A DNA stretch of 64,000 bases from Paenibacillus bovis (lineage in GTDB: Bacteria > Bacillota > Bacilli > Paenibacillales > Paenibacillaceae), in contig NZ_CP013023.1 in NCBI RefSeq assembly GCF_001421015.2, forward strand, positions 3,961,501 through 4,025,500, given 5' to 3'. Positions 44,486-54,389 of this stretch are shown one piece after another (position 1 is the first letter of the stretch; the number at the start of each line of letters is the position of its first letter). Below the pieces are notes generated by a model. The model saw only the letters and a program-made list of their open reading frames with translations. It was not told the DNA's origin and did no database searches. A program made the translations under genes and the position numbers.

Positions 44486-45839
44486 TGTTGTCCGCCTCCT
44501 CGATATGTTGTACCTGACAATTCAATTGTCCATCTTCCAGCTTGACGGTGATCATCTCACCTGTGGTCACCTGATCAACCGATTTGACCAGCTGTTCCTG
44601 CTGTTCATCGTATACCAGACTGTATCCCCGTGCCATCACTTTGAGCGGGCTCAGGGCATCCAGCTGTTTGAGGCCGAAGCCGAGTTTTTGTTGTTTTTGC
44701 CGTAATATCTGCTGCATCCGGAGCTCTAACTGACGACGTGCCGAATCTGTACGCCGCCGTGCATAGATCAGCTGTTCCTGCGGATTGTGTCTGGCGAGAC
44801 GCTGATTGAAACGTCCCAGACGATCGCGCTGGACATGGGAACGACGCTGCAGACTGCTAGTCAGGCGACGCTCCAGCATATCCAGACGGGTCATATGCTG
44901 CACCAGCTGACGCTGTGGATGCAGCAAAGCCGGTGAGCGTTTGAGGCGATTCAGGCGATCACGCTGGCGCTGGGACAGGCGCAGCAATCCCTGTCTGAGC
45001 TGACGACGCATCTGCTGCACCTGTGCACGCAGTTCGATAATATTGGGCACCGCGAGTTCGGCTGCTGCTGTTGGAGTAGCTGCACGCAGATCCGCTGCAA
45101 AATCGGCAATCGTAAAGTCGGTCTCGTGACCAACAGCAGAAATAACGGGAATTCGCGACTCGGCAATCGCACGAGCCACCATTTCCTCGTTAAATGCCCA
45201 CAGTTCTTCCAATGAGCCACCACCACGACCAACAATCAGCACATCGGCTTCCCCGATCCGGTTCAGATTGCGGATAGCCTTGACCACGGATGGTGCTGCT
45301 CCCTTGCCCTGTACCAGTACCGGATAGACTACAATCTTCACGACCGGATAGCGCCTGTGAATCGTCGTCAGAATATCACGTACTGCTGCACCTGTTGGCG
45401 AAGTGATAACACCGATTGTGCGCGGGTATTGCGGCAGTGGACGTTTACGCGCAGAATCAAATAAACCTTCGTGTTCCAGCTTCTGCTTGAGCTGTTCATA
45501 AGCCAGATAAAGACTCCCGATACCGTCAGGCTGCATCTGGGTCGCATAGAACTGGTATTGACCATCCCGTTCATATACCGAGATATAGCCTTTGGCGATC
45601 ACACGGGCGCCTTCTTTGGGAATAAAGGGCAACCGCTGATTATAGGAAGAGAACATAATCGATTTGATACGGCTGCTTTCATCTTTGAGGGTAAAATACA
45701 TATGTCCGCTGGAATGGTGAGTGAAGTTCGAAATTTCGCCTCTCAGCCATACTTCGGAGAGCAGCGAATCGGACTCCATTTTCATCCGGATATATTTGTT
45801 AATCTCCTTGATGGAGTATATACGCTGCTGTTGCTGCAT
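44454..45839 (-). CDS. xseA: exodeoxyribonuclease VII large subunit
   Basis: 461 residues. N-terminal OB fold (YSIKEINKYIRMKMESDSLL), then the catalytic region with GVITSPTGAAVRDILTTIHR, GRGGGSLEELWAFNEE and SAVGHETDFTIADF, then a long Arg/Gln coiled coil. AAAGGGGA precedes the ATG. It lies 13 bases after folD. Confidence 0.93.
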   Translation of the reverse strand: MQQQQRIYSIKEINKYIRMKMESDSLLSEVWLRGEISNFTHHSSGHMYFTLKDESSRIKSIMFSSYNQRLPFIPKEGARVIAKGYISVYERDGQYQFYATQMQPDGIGSLYLAYEQLKQKLEHEGLFDSARKRPLPQYPRTIGVITSPTGAAVRDILTTIHRRYPVVKIVVYPVLVQGKGAAPSVVKAIRNLNRIGEADVLIVGRGGGSLEELWAFNEEMVARAIAESRIPVISAVGHETDFTIADFAADLRAATPTAAAELAVPNIIELRAQVQQMRRQLRQGLLRLSQRQRDRLNRLKRSPALLHPQRQLVQHMTRLDMLERRLTSSLQRRSHVQRDRLGRFNQRLARHNPQEQLIYARRRTDSARRQLELRMQQILRQKQQKLGFGLKQLDALSPLKVMARGYSLVYDEQQEQLVKSVDQVTTGEMITVKLEDGQLNCQVQHIEEADNNGKGSKGTGA

Positions 45840-45852
45840 AAGATCCCCTTTC

Positions 45853-46710
45853 TCAGTTCAAACCGTAGGCGCGTCTGGCAGCTACCAGTGTGTTCTGCAT
45901 GAGCATGGTAATCGTCATCGGACCTACGCCACCCGGTACCGGAGTGATCGGACCGGACACTTCTTTGGCACTTTCAAAGTCCACATCACCGGCAAGCTTG
46001 CCATTGTCCAGACGGTTCATGCCTACATCAATAACTACTGCACCCGGCTTGATATAGCTCGCATCCACAAAATTGGCGCGACCGATCGCTACCACGAGAA
46101 TATCCGCCTGACGGGCCAGTTCTTTCATATTGGTGGTACGGGAATGACACATCGTTACTGTCGCATTCTCACGCTGCAGCAGCAGGGAGACCGGCTTCCC
46201 GACAATGTTGCTGCGGCCGATTACAACGGCATGTTTGCCGGACATTTCGATACCGGTACGCTTGATCATCTCGATCACACCCGCCGGTGTACATGGCAGC
46301 AGACTGTCATCACCGATCACCAGATTCCCTACATTGATGGGATGGAATCCATCCACATCTTTTTCAGGAGAAATAGCATCGATAATCGCTTTTTCTTCGA
46401 TCTGCTTCGGCAACGGCAACTGCACGAGAATCCCGTGAATATTTTCCTGATTATTTAGCTTGTGAACCATGGCCAGCAATTCTTCCTGGGAAGTGTCTGC
46501 TGACAGCCGGTGTACTTCGGAATAGTAGCCCAAATCATGGCAGGCCTTTTCTTTATTGCGTACATAAACATGTGAAGCCGGATCTTCGCCGACGAGGACA
46601 ACTGCCAGACCTGGCTGGAAGCCCTGAGCTTTCATTTTGTCCACTTCCTGCTTGATGTCGTGACGAATCTCCTCGGAAATCTGTTTACCGCTAATGATTG
46701 TTGCTGCCAT
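45853..46710 (-). CDS. folD: methylenetetrahydrofolate dehydrogenase / cyclohydrolase
   Basis: 285 residues. SHVYVRNKEKACHDLGYYSE (catalytic Lys), ILVQLPLPKQI and VIGRSNIVGKPVSLLL (NADP site), PVPGGVGPMTITMLM. It interconverts methylene-, methenyl- and formyl-tetrahydrofolate. AAAGGAGC precedes the ATG. Nearest upstream gene is nusB, 132 bases away. Confidence 0.94.
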   Translation of the reverse strand: MAATIISGKQISEEIRHDIKQEVDKMKAQGFQPGLAVVLVGEDPASHVYVRNKEKACHDLGYYSEVHRLSADTSQEELLAMVHKLNNQENIHGILVQLPLPKQIEEKAIIDAISPEKDVDGFHPINVGNLVIGDDSLLPCTPAGVIEMIKRTGIEMSGKHAVVIGRSNIVGKPVSLLLQRENATVTMCHSRTTNMKELARQADILVVAIGRANFVDASYIKPGAVVIDVGMNRLDNGKLAGDVDFESAKEVSGPITPVPGGVGPMTITMLMQNTLVAARRAYGLN

Positions 46711-46842
46711 GATAATCGCTCCTTTATCTGTTCAGAAAATTAATTTTTGATAGGGTAACGCATACGGGTTAAGCTTACCATCATTTATTTTCATGCAGTG
46801 GGCTATTCTAGGGTGCGGATGCTATTCGTTTACTGCGGTTGA

Positions 46843-47295
46843 TCAGCCTTTTTGGGACTTCAGTTTATCCAGATCATGAATCATTTTACCAAGTACGCCG
46901 TTAACAAACTTGCCGGATTCTTCGGTACCAAAATGCTTGGACAATTCAATCGCTTCATTGACCGCAACTTTGGCAGGTACGCCTTCGGTAAATACCATCT
47001 CATATACAGCCAGACGCAGGATCTGACGATCTACACGGGACAGACGACTAACCTGCCAGTTCTGCAAATAATCTACCAGCAGCTGGTCAATCGCTTCCTT
47101 GTTCGCCCAGATACCGTTAATTACATCCAGTACATACGTTTTGAGCTGGGCTTCATCGCTCAGTTCAACTTCGGATTCATTATCGGCTGCAGCTTCTTCC
47201 AGCAGAATCATAATCGCTTCTTCTGCTTTGACCTCGTTCATTTCCATCTGGTACAGGCTTTGTACGGTAATTTCCCGCGCTAATCTTCTTTTCAT
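46843..47295 (-). CDS. nusB: transcription antitermination factor NusB
   Basis: 150 residues, all-helical RNA-binding protein of the rRNA antitermination complex. RRLAREITVQSLYQMEMNEV at the start and VNEAIELSKHFGTEESGKFV at the end are characteristic. An acidic segment around 30-45 (EEAAADNESEVELSD) is longer than in B. subtilis. AGGAGG precedes the ATG; a terminator separates it from the Asp23 operon. Confidence 0.92.
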   Translation of the reverse strand: MKRRLAREITVQSLYQMEMNEVKAEEAIMILLEEAAADNESEVELSDEAQLKTYVLDVINGIWANKEAIDQLLVDYLQNWQVSRLSRVDRQILRLAVYEMVFTEGVPAKVAVNEAIELSKHFGTEESGKFVNGVLGKMIHDLDKLKSQKG

Positions 47296-47474
47296 TGCTA
47301 ATTATCCTCCTGGTGATTGCGTGAAGGGTTAGATATCCTAACCAGACACATACACCTTGTATTTTTCACGGTCAGGCGGCCAGCGCCTGCCGGTTTATCA
47401 AATCCGCTGTCTTCGCGAAAAAGAACACCGGTTGTTTTCCTGTGTCATATCACTATAAACCCTGTATATACCAA

Positions 47475-47552
47475 CAAAAAAACCTGTCATTCAGCATTCC
47501 CGGTACTGCCTGCTATAAATAGGATTGCAATCCGGGAATGATGTATGACAGG
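47475..47552 (-). terminator. terminator of the asp23-amaP operon
   Basis: Two-part stem: CCTGTCAT/ATGACAGG and GCATTCCCGG/CCGGGAATG, with GGTTTTTTTGTTGG tail on the minus strand. Confidence 0.85.
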
Positions 47553-47554
47553 GT

Positions 47555-47788
47555 TCAACGAAATGGACGCCAGCGGTCTGCCAGCCATTCACTGATCCGC
47601 TGCCAGGGAATGGTTGGACCCAACCGGAGATCCCGGTTACGGCCGACGATATAACCTATGAACACTAACAATGCAAAGAACAACATATCCCAAAAGCCAA
47701 TGGTCAGATACAGTATGCCGCAGCCGATACCGGCCAGTACGCCAAGGATTCGTCCACCGTGAGTGTCCCAGATCGCTTTCCACATCAT
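47555..47788 (-). CDS. DUF2273 small membrane protein
   Basis: 77 residues, two hydrophobic helices (about 13-30 and 33-50), then a basic tail. DUF2273 proteins accompany AmaP and Asp23 in many Firmicutes and probably help dock the Asp23 lattice to the membrane. AAGGGAG precedes the ATG; 15 bases after amaP. Confidence 0.85.
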   Translation of the reverse strand: MMWKAIWDTHGGRILGVLAGIGCGILYLTIGFWDMLFFALLVFIGYIVGRNRDLRLGPTIPWQRISEWLADRWRPFR

Positions 47789-47803
47789 CAGGAGAACTCC
47801 CTT

Positions 47804-48343
47804 CTACTCCACTCTGCTTTTGAAGGCAGGGGACTGAACGATATTGGCAATATACACAGCAACAGACGAGACCGGAATACCGGTAATATCCTCGATCTGT
47901 TTTTGAATACTTTTCTGCATGTCTTCCGACAGACCGGGAATGGAATGCTCTCCATCCACAATCGCCCGGATCATAATCTCAAGACCTGATTCTACCACAC
48001 GTACGCGTGTTTTGACATCACGAACTCCGCGTGTACGCTCTGCTGCTTTGAGCGCCATATTCTCGATCGTCTCCAGAGAGATCTGTATATCACCGAATTC
48101 TGTACGTTGATGGACAGCATTCAGATGACCACGCTCGGTACGAATCGAGACATAGAAAAAGCGAATACTCAGCAGGAACAGTATAACCGCCACGACAATG
48201 ACAGTAATATAAAGGGTCTGCTCATTCCGGTAATCAAGCTCCATCGGCACCTGTCCGCTCAGCAGCAGGATCGCCAGCACAGATAAAATTCCAATACTCA
48301 GGCTGTAAATAAACAATAACAGCCGATCCATGATTTTAGCCAA
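47804..48343 (-). CDS. amaP: alkaline shock response membrane anchor protein AmaP
   Basis: 179 residues. Two helices (about 8-30 and 43-65) then a cytoplasmic Asp23-like domain (GDIQISLETIENMALKAAER). In Staphylococcus AmaP anchors Asp23 at the membrane. Same strand as asp23 upstream and DUF2273 downstream. Confidence 0.9.
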   Translation of the reverse strand: MAKIMDRLLLFIYSLSIGILSVLAILLLSGQVPMELDYRNEQTLYITVIVVAVILFLLSIRFFYVSIRTERGHLNAVHQRTEFGDIQISLETIENMALKAAERTRGVRDVKTRVRVVESGLEIMIRAIVDGEHSIPGLSEDMQKSIQKQIEDITGIPVSSVAVYIANIVQSPAFKSRVE

Positions 48344-48371
48344 GAATGTGCAGCCTCCTTACATTATAGTA

Positions 48372-48397
48372 AACCCCTGACAGTGACGTCGGGGGTT
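48372..48397 (-). terminator. hairpin between asp23 and amaP, possible attenuator
   Basis: AACCCC-N-GAC / GTC-N-GGGGTT stem followed only by TTTACTATAAT on the minus strand. Too weak a T run for full termination; could let asp23 mRNA accumulate over amaP. Confidence 0.4.
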
Positions 48398-48425
48398 CAG
48401 TATTGAGCAGATTGATGCTGCTCAC

Positions 48426-48833
48426 TTATTTCACACGTTGTGTAAATTCAGTCTCTTCGATTCGCTCAACCGTCTCCAGATGAACATCATGGATCTGTAC
48501 GTTTACTTCGACAACATTCAGTCCAGTCATGGTTTCGATCGAACGTTTGACGTTGCGCTGGATTTCAGCCGCCACTTCTGGCAGACGATGTCCGTATTTG
48601 ATAATCACGGATACGTCTACAGCTGCTTCGCGCTGTCCAACTTCCACTTTTACACCACGGGACAGATTTTTGCGTCCGAGCAGTTCGGCGATACCGCCGG
48701 CAAAGCCGCCGCTCATTCCGGCTACACCGTTCACTTCAATCGTAGCCAGTCCGGCAATCACTTCGATCACTTCCGGCGCAATCTGGATTTCTCCGATATC
48801 GGTCCGTTCGAATTCAGTCGGTAATGTACTCAT
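48426..48833 (-). CDS. asp23: Asp23/Gls24 family envelope-stress protein
   Basis: 135 residues. GEIQIAPEVIEVIAGLATIE and GLNVVEVNVQIHDVHLE are the DUF322/Asp23 signature. It forms filaments at the membrane and is bound by AmaP. ATG 48833 with AGGAGGT 7 bases upstream; the ORF's GTG three codons earlier lies inside that site. In B. subtilis the YqhY homologue sits in the same place, after accC, where it affects acetyl-CoA carboxylase. Confidence 0.9.
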   Translation of the reverse strand: MSTLPTEFERTDIGEIQIAPEVIEVIAGLATIEVNGVAGMSGGFAGGIAELLGRKNLSRGVKVEVGQREAAVDVSVIIKYGHRLPEVAAEIQRNVKRSIETMTGLNVVEVNVQIHDVHLETVERIEETEFTQRVK

Positions 48834-48895
48834 TTTATACACCTCCTGCCAGATAAACTAAATATAACACGTCCCTGTTTGGTTGACAAACCGGA

Positions 48896-50239
48896 TTATA
48901 CCTCGTTTTCTTCGAGGAACTTGATATCAAAATCACCGCGTACAAATGTCTCATGGCTAAGCAGACGCATGTGGAAAGGAATCGTTGTATGAATGCCTTC
49001 AATCGCGAATTCATCCAGTGCACGCTTCATTTTGGCAATCGCTTCTTCACGTGTTGGTGCCCATACGATGAGTTTGGCGATCATCGAATCATAATAAGGC
49101 GAGATCGTGTAACCCGGGTAAGCACCACTGTCGACACGCACACCTGGACCGCCTGGTGGCAGATAGAATCCGATTTTGCCGGGACTTGGCATAAAGTTGC
49201 GCTCAGGGTCCTCCGCATTCACACGACATTCGATCGACCAGCCGTTGATTTTCACTTCTTCCTGGGTAAAGGAAAGCGGGTTGCCTTCGGCTACACGGAT
49301 CATTTCCTGAATCAGATCCACGCCAGTGACCATTTCTGTAACTGGATGCTCTACCTGGATACGCGTATTCATCTCCATAAAGTAGAACTGGCCATCCTGA
49401 CCGAGCAGGAACTCAAGCGTACCGGCACCGGAGTAATTAACCGCCTGTGCTGCACGTACGGCTGCTGCTCCCATTTCGGCACGCAGTTCCGGAGACAGTA
49501 CCGGACATGGTGCTTCTTCGACCAGTTTCTGACGGCGACGCTGTACGGAACAGTCGCGCTCGCCCAGATGCACGGCATTGCCGTGACGGTCAGCGATAAT
49601 CTGCACTTCGACGTGCTTCATGCCAGTCAGGTATTTCTCCAGATAAACGCCGCCGTTACCGAATGCTTTCTCGGCTTCCTGCTGGGCATTGGTAATCTGC
49701 TTCACAAGAGACTCCTCGTCTTCTGCAAGACGAATCCCTTTACCGCCACCACCGGCAGTCGCTTTGATAATGACCGGATATCCGATGCCGCGGGCGATTT
49801 TCACCGCTTCATCCAGATCTTCGACGATACCGTCGGAACCCGGAATAACCGGTACGCCGGCTTCCAGCATAGTACGCTTCGCTTCGGATTTATCTCCCAT
49901 ACGGTTGATCGCATCTGGAGATGGTCCGATAAAGGTAATATTGCAGGATTCACAGATCTCTGCAAAATCCGCGTTTTCCGCGAGGAATCCGTAACCCGGG
50001 TGAACAGCATCACACTCGGTCAATGTCGCTACACTCATCAGATTGGTCAGATTCAAATAACTGTCCTTGGACAGCGTAGGTCCTACGCAGTAAGCCTCGT
50101 CCGCAAGACGAACGTGCAGTGAATCACGATCGGCTTCGGAATAGACCGCTACTGTCGAGATACCGAGTTCACGACATGCGCGGATAATACGAACCGCAAT
50201 TTCACCACGGTTCGCGATTAATATTTTTTGAAATTTCAT
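48896..50239 (-). CDS. accC: acetyl-CoA carboxylase biotin carboxylase subunit
   Basis: 447 residues, ATP-grasp enzyme carboxylating biotin on Acc[21 protein letters not shown] start, [14 protein letters not shown] glycine loop, [20 protein letters not shown] metal/catalytic site. GGAGGAGG precedes the ATG. 41 bases after accB, same operon. Confidence 0.95.
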   Translation of the reverse strand: MKFQKILIANRGEIAVRIIRACRELGISTVAVYSEADRDSLHVRLADEAYCVGPTLSKDSYLNLTNLMSVATLTECDAVHPGYGFLAENADFAEICESCNITFIGPSPDAINRMGDKSEAKRTMLEAGVPVIPGSDGIVEDLDEAVKIARGIGYPVIIKATAGGGGKGIRLAEDEESLVKQITNAQQEAEKAFGNGGVYLEKYLTGMKHVEVQIIADRHGNAVHLGERDCSVQRRRQKLVEEAPCPVLSPELRAEMGAAAVRAAQAVNYSGAGTLEFLLGQDGQFYFMEMNTRIQVEHPVTEMVTGVDLIQEMIRVAEGNPLSFTQEEVKINGWSIECRVNAEDPERNFMPSPGKIGFYLPPGGPGVRVDSGAYPGYTISPYYDSMIAKLIVWAPTREEAIAKMKRALDEFAIEGIHTTIPFHMRLLSHETFVRGDFDIKFLEENEV

Positions 50240-50280
50240 TTGGCTTTTCCTCCTCCGGCCTTATACACGAATAGCACTGA

Positions 50281-50766
50281 TTATTCCGGTTTTACCAGGA
50301 ACAAAGGCTGTCCGTATTCAACGAGCTGTCCGTTTTCAGCAAGCACTTCCACGATCGTTCCGTTCACTTCCGCTTCCAGTTCGTTCATCAGCTTCATCGC
50401 TTCGATGATACATACAACGGATTTGTGGGTTACTTTCTCGCCTACACCTGTAAATGAACCCGCTTCTGGAGAAGGGGAACGGTAGAACGTTCCGACCATT
50501 GGAGACGCAATGGTATGTAGAGTCGGATCCACTTCCGGTACAGCAGCGGCAGCCGGAGCACTAGGTGCAGCCTGTGGAGCAGCAGCTGGCTGGCTTGGAG
50601 CTGGCTGCATAACAGGTGCAGCAGTTGGAGCCTGCATGTAGACAGTCTCTGCTTTACCAGGCTTGCGGATCACCAGACGGGAACCTTCGTTTTCGATTTC
50701 AACTTCCTGAACAGACGTCTCGTCCACCAGTTGAATCAGTTCTTTAATTTCGTTTAATTTAAACAT
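50281..50766 (-). CDS. accB: acetyl-CoA carboxylase biotin carboxyl carrier protein
   Basis: 161 residues. N-terminal [15 protein letters not shown], an Ala/Pro/Gln linker (about 50-85), C-terminal biotinyl domain with biotin lysine in [21 protein letters not shown] precedes the ATG. The preceding gene is an aspartokinase with its own terminator; in B. subtilis the spoIIIA operon would lie immediately upstream. Confidence 0.94.
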   Translation of the reverse strand: MFKLNEIKELIQLVDETSVQEVEIENEGSRLVIRKPGKAETVYMQAPTAAPVMQPAPSQPAAAPQAAPSAPAAAAVPEVDPTLHTIASPMVGTFYRSPSPEAGSFTGVGEKVTHKSVVCIIEAMKLMNELEAEVNGTIVEVLAENGQLVEYGQPLFLVKPE

Positions 50767-50871
50767 CTATTAATTCACTCCTTTGGCTTCTTTGCCTGCA
50801 ACCTGAGTATAATGTAAAACACTCAGTTAGGGGTAATTTCACATAACGCTATGTATTATAGCATATTCATG

Positions 50872-50911
50872 AAAAAGGCGGGAACATCTTCTTTAAAATG
50901 ATGTCCCCGCC
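50872..50911 (-). terminator. terminator after aspartokinase
   Basis: GGCGGG-N-ACATC / GATGT-N-CCCGCC stem with CCTTTTTCATG tail on the minus strand; the accBC promoter must lie between it and 50767. Confidence 0.88.
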
Positions 50912-50950
50912 GTGAATAACACTATATATTATTGACTTTGTAACCAGAAA

Positions 50951-52204
50951 TTAGCGACGATCCTGCGGTCCGCCAACAAATGCTTGCTCCTCGGTATCCA
51001 GACCATACGCTGTATGCAGGGCAGAGACCACATCATTGAGCTTGCCTGCTTCGATCACGCAGGATACTTTGATTTCGGAGGTGCTGACCATCTTGATGCT
51101 GACTCCCTGATCGGAAATCGCTTTGAACATCTGGGCAGCTACACCCGGATGGCTGACCATGCCTGCGCCGACAATAGATACTTTGACCAAATCCACTTCG
51201 GAAGTCACTTCTTCATACGGAAGCTCGCCGCCGATATTCTCGATCACATTCAGCGCGCCCAGACGATCTTCCAGGCTGACGGTAAAGGAAAAGTCTGCTT
51301 TGCCATTCATGACACCGCTCTGCACGATAATATCCACGTCGATTTTGGCGGATGCCAGTTCACCGAACATTTTGGCGAGTACGCCAGGCAGGTCGTTAAC
51401 CCCTCTGATCGTAATCCGCGCTACGTTTTTATCGTAAGCGATTCCACTGACTACTGCTCCCTGTTCCATGCTTGCTTCCTCCTTCACCACGGTTCCTTCA
51501 TTATAGTTAAAGCTGGAGCGTACAACGAGGCGTACATTGTTGTGCTTGGCATATTCCACTGCGCGCGGATGCAGTACAGCTGCGCCCAGGTTGGCCAGTT
51601 CCAGCATTTCGTCATAAGAAATTTCATTCAGTTTGCGTGCACATTTGACGATACGCGGATCTGTCGAATAAATACCGTCAACATCCGTATAAATCTCGCA
51701 TGTATCTGCCTGAATCGCTGCAGCCAATGCAACAGCTGTCGTATCGGAACCACCGCGTCCGAATGTAGTAATCTCGCCGTCCGCCGTTGTTCCCTGGAAA
51801 CCGGCAACGATAACGATCTTTCCTGCATCCAGCGCATTCAGCACTTTGGCCGGACGGATATCCACGATTCGCGCGCGTCCATGTTCCGTTTCGGTCTCAA
51901 AGCCTGCCTGCCAGCCGGTAAAGGATACGGCTTCGCGTCCCTGATGATGAATCGCCATCGACAGCATCGCGATAGAAATCTGTTCGCCGACTGTCATCAG
52001 CATATCCATTTCACGCGCAGGCGGATTCGGATTCAGTAGTCGTGCCTGGTCGATCAGATCATCTGTTGTGTCTCCCATTGCCGAGACGACTACAACACAT
52101 TGATGACCTTCATCCTGCTTTTCAATAATGCGCTTTGCTACACGTTGCATGCGCTCAATATCCCCGACGGAGCTCCCGCCGAACTTCATCACGTACAAAG
52201 CCAA
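50951..52204 (-). CDS. lysC: aspartate kinase
   Basis: 417 residues. It phosphorylates L-aspartate for lysine, threonine, methionine and diaminopimelate synthesis. LYVMKFGGSSVGD (kinase Lys), GFQGTTADGEITTFGRGGSD, and two C-terminal ACT domains (ITIRGVNDLPGVLAKMFGEL; VSIVGAGMVSHPGVAAQMFK). I take TTG 52204 (family start MALYVMKFGG) with GGGAG about 10 bases upstream; the ORF's 27 extra residues to 52285 are unlike the family. No lysine riboswitch was seen. An internal beta-subunit start, as in B. subtilis, is possible but not evident. Confidence 0.9.
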   Translation of the reverse strand: MALYVMKFGGSSVGDIERMQRVAKRIIEKQDEGHQCVVVVSAMGDTTDDLIDQARLLNPNPPAREMDMLMTVGEQISIAMLSMAIHHQGREAVSFTGWQAGFETETEHGRARIVDIRPAKVLNALDAGKIVIVAGFQGTTADGEITTFGRGGSDTTAVALAAAIQADTCEIYTDVDGIYSTDPRIVKCARKLNEISYDEMLELANLGAAVLHPRAVEYAKHNNVRLVVRSSFNYNEGTVVKEEASMEQGAVVSGIAYDKNVARITIRGVNDLPGVLAKMFGELASAKIDVDIIVQSGVMNGKADFSFTVSLEDRLGALNVIENIGGELPYEEVTSEVDLVKVSIVGAGMVSHPGVAAQMFKAISDQGVSIKMVSTSEIKVSCVIEAGKLNDVVSALHTAYGLDTEEQAFVGGPQDRR

Positions 52205-52377
52205 GACCTCTTCACTCCCTACTTGATACAGGCATACAGCACGGCCGCAGCCCGGATTGAACAGCGTATCCAGCATAACATGCATTTTTTTGCATGAAAA
52301 TACTTAGTCTTTACCAGTATAATACGACAACGCGCTAAGTACTACCGCAAATTTTAAACACTCATTTACCTATAGAG

Positions 52378-52423
52378 AAAAAGCTGTCCCTGTCACCCTG
52401 CATGAGGGTGAAGGAACAGCCTT
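52378..52423 (-). terminator. terminator after efp
   Basis: AAGGCTGTTCCTTCACCCT / AGGGTGACAGGGACAGC with TTTTTCTC tail on the minus strand. Confidence 0.85.
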
Positions 52424-52458
52424 CCACTATTGCGGCGAAATCGCCTGTGTGCAGATCA

Positions 52459-53016
52459 TTAGGCGCGGGATACGTATTTACCTTCGCGTGTATCAATGAT
52501 CAATCTGTCGCCCTGATTGATGAACAGAGGAACCTGAACCGTATGGCCAGTCTCCATTGTTGCACTCTTCGTAGCACCAGTAGCTGTGTTACCCTTGATA
52601 CCCGGCTCGGTCTCGGTTACTTCCAGCTCAACAGATGTTGGCAGGTTGATTCCGAGAATCTCGCCTTGATAGCTAACGATGTTAACGGTCATGTTTTCTT
52701 TGAGGAATTTCAGTTCCCATTCCAGCTGGCTTTCGTTCAGCTCGAACTGATCATACGTTTCGTTGTCCATGAATACATGCTCGCTGCCGCTTGCATACAG
52801 GTATTGTACGCCACGGTTTTCGATCTGTGCACGCGCAATTGTCTCACCTGCACGGAATGTGCGCTCAACAATGTTACCGTTACGCAGGTTTTTCAGCTTG
52901 GAGCGCACGAATGCAGCACCTTTACCTGGTTTTACGTGCTGGAACTCGATAACGGAGTAGATGTTGCCTTCTACTTCTACGGTCAAACCTGTTTTAAAAT
53001 CGTTAACTGAAATCAA
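52459..53016 (-). CDS. efp: elongation factor P
   Basis: 185 residues, three beta-barrel domains. It relieves ribosome stalling at polyproline. [18 protein letters not shown] has the loop lysine K32 that is modified in some species; [17 protein letters not shown] is the C-terminal end. GAGGAGGCG precedes the ATG. Order pepQ-efp as in Bacillales. Confidence 0.94.
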   Translation of the reverse strand: MISVNDFKTGLTVEVEGNIYSVIEFQHVKPGKGAAFVRSKLKNLRNGNIVERTFRAGETIARAQIENRGVQYLYASGSEHVFMDNETYDQFELNESQLEWELKFLKENMTVNIVSYQGEILGINLPTSVELEVTETEPGIKGNTATGATKSATMETGHTVQVPLFINQGDRLIIDTREGKYVSRA

Positions 53017-53312
53017 AATAACGCCTCCTCATATATGGTAAAGCCAAGTTTGATACAATATACGCCTATCTATAAAGCCGGACAATCCTGCAAAAGGTCT
53101 GCCCGGCAGACTGCCTATATATTGTACTATACCCCATAATCTACAGGATATTCTGTTTAAAGGTTAAACTCTGCGATCGACGAACGCTTGGAAAGTATAC
53201 TATGACCGCTTTTACAAACGTCATTTGATCAACGTGTCCAATCGAAGCGATCCCAGTTTATTTTATTCGGCAAACATGACTCCTGATCCTGCTAACCGCA
53301 GAAAGAAGCTGC

Positions 53313-54389
53313 TTAGACCGGTAAAATCGTAAATTCTTTGCTGGAATGCGTCAGAATACGGATTCCATCTTCGGTGATCAGTACATCATCCTCGATACGT
53401 ACGCCGCCAAATCCAGGTATGTAAATGCCCGGTTCTACGGTTACAACCATGCCCGGCTGCAGCACGGTATCGCTGAGTTTGGACAAACGAGGCTCTTCGT
53501 GCACTTCCAGACCAATACCATGACCGGCGCTGTGACCGTAGGCGTCTCCGTAACCGTGTGCGGTAATAATGTCGCGGGAAAGTGCATCCGCTTCCTTGCC
53601 GCTCATTCCCGGCTTGAGATACTGCAGTGTATGCAGCTGGGATTCCAGCACTACATTATAAATTTCACGGTGTCTGTCCGACGGCGTACCGACAAATACC
53701 GTACGTGTGAGATCGGATACATATCCATTGTAGATAGCACCAAAATCAAATGTAATAAATTCATCGTGGCCGATCGGCTTGTCGCTGGCTACTCCATGCG
53801 GCAGAGCAGAACGTACACCCGAAGCGACGATCGTCTCGAACGACGGACCGGATGCTCCCTGGCGGCGCATGAAAAATTCCATCTCCAGTTCCAGTTCCTT
53901 TTCGGTAACTCCTGGCTTGATGTAGCTCAGGATATGGTCATACGTACGGTCGGCAATGGCTGTTGCCTGTTCAATGATGGCAATTTCTTCTGCATCCTTG
54001 AAGTTACGGATGCTCTCAAGCATACCGGAGACCGGAACGAGTTCCACTGGAGCCAGATGCTGCTTGTAGGCTGCATATCTGCTGTAAGGTACTTGATCCT
54101 GTTCAAAACCGATCGAACGTACCCCCCATTTGGAAAGCAGTTCTTTGATTGTATCCACTACGTTTGGAGCATGCTCGGCCACGGTAAACGCTGCAGCCTG
54201 TTCAGGTGCCTGTGTCATATAACGGAAATCGGTTAACAAATAAGCCTGTTCTGCCGTTACGATAACATAGCCTGCCGAACCGGTAAATCCAGTCAAATAT
54301 CTGCGGTTAACACTGCTTGTGATGAACATCGCTTCAAGCTGGCGTTCCTTCATGGCCTGACGCAATTTATTTAAACGTACTGTACTCAT
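53313..54389 (-). CDS. pepQ: Xaa-Pro peptidase, M24 family
   Basis: 358 residues. N-terminal creatinase-like domain (1-130) and pita-bread metallopeptidase domain with FDFGAIYNGYVSDLTRTV (Asp ligands), GHSAGHGIGLEVHEEPRL (His), VTVEPGIYIPGFGGVRIEDD (Glu ligands). It removes residues N-terminal to proline. Homologous to YqhT, upstream of efp as here. GGAGAGG precedes the ATG. Confidence 0.92.
   Translation of the reverse strand: MSTVRLNKLRQAMKERQLEAMFITSSVNRRYLTGFTGSAGYVIVTAEQAYLLTDFRYMTQAPEQAAAFTVAEHAPNVVDTIKELLSKWGVRSIGFEQDQVPYSRYAAYKQHLAPVELVPVSGMLESIRNFKDAEEIAIIEQATAIADRTYDHILSYIKPGVTEKELELEMEFFMRRQGASGPSFETIVASGVRSALPHGVASDKPIGHDEFITFDFGAIYNGYVSDLTRTVFVGTPSDRHREIYNVVLESQLHTLQYLKPGMSGKEADALSRDIITAHGYGDAYGHSAGHGIGLEVHEEPRLSKLSDTVLQPGMVVTVEPGIYIPGFGGVRIEDDVLITEDGIRILTHSSKEFTILPV

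Noticed and set aside
48953..50122. 389-residue open frame on the plus strand
   Set aside because: Antisense shadow of accC, no binding site, no recognisable domain.
50767..52458. Lysine riboswitch before aspartokinase (or before lysA at 4800-5020)
   Set aside because: Neither upstream region shows the L-box core or a leader terminator; both gaps are explained by neighbouring terminators.
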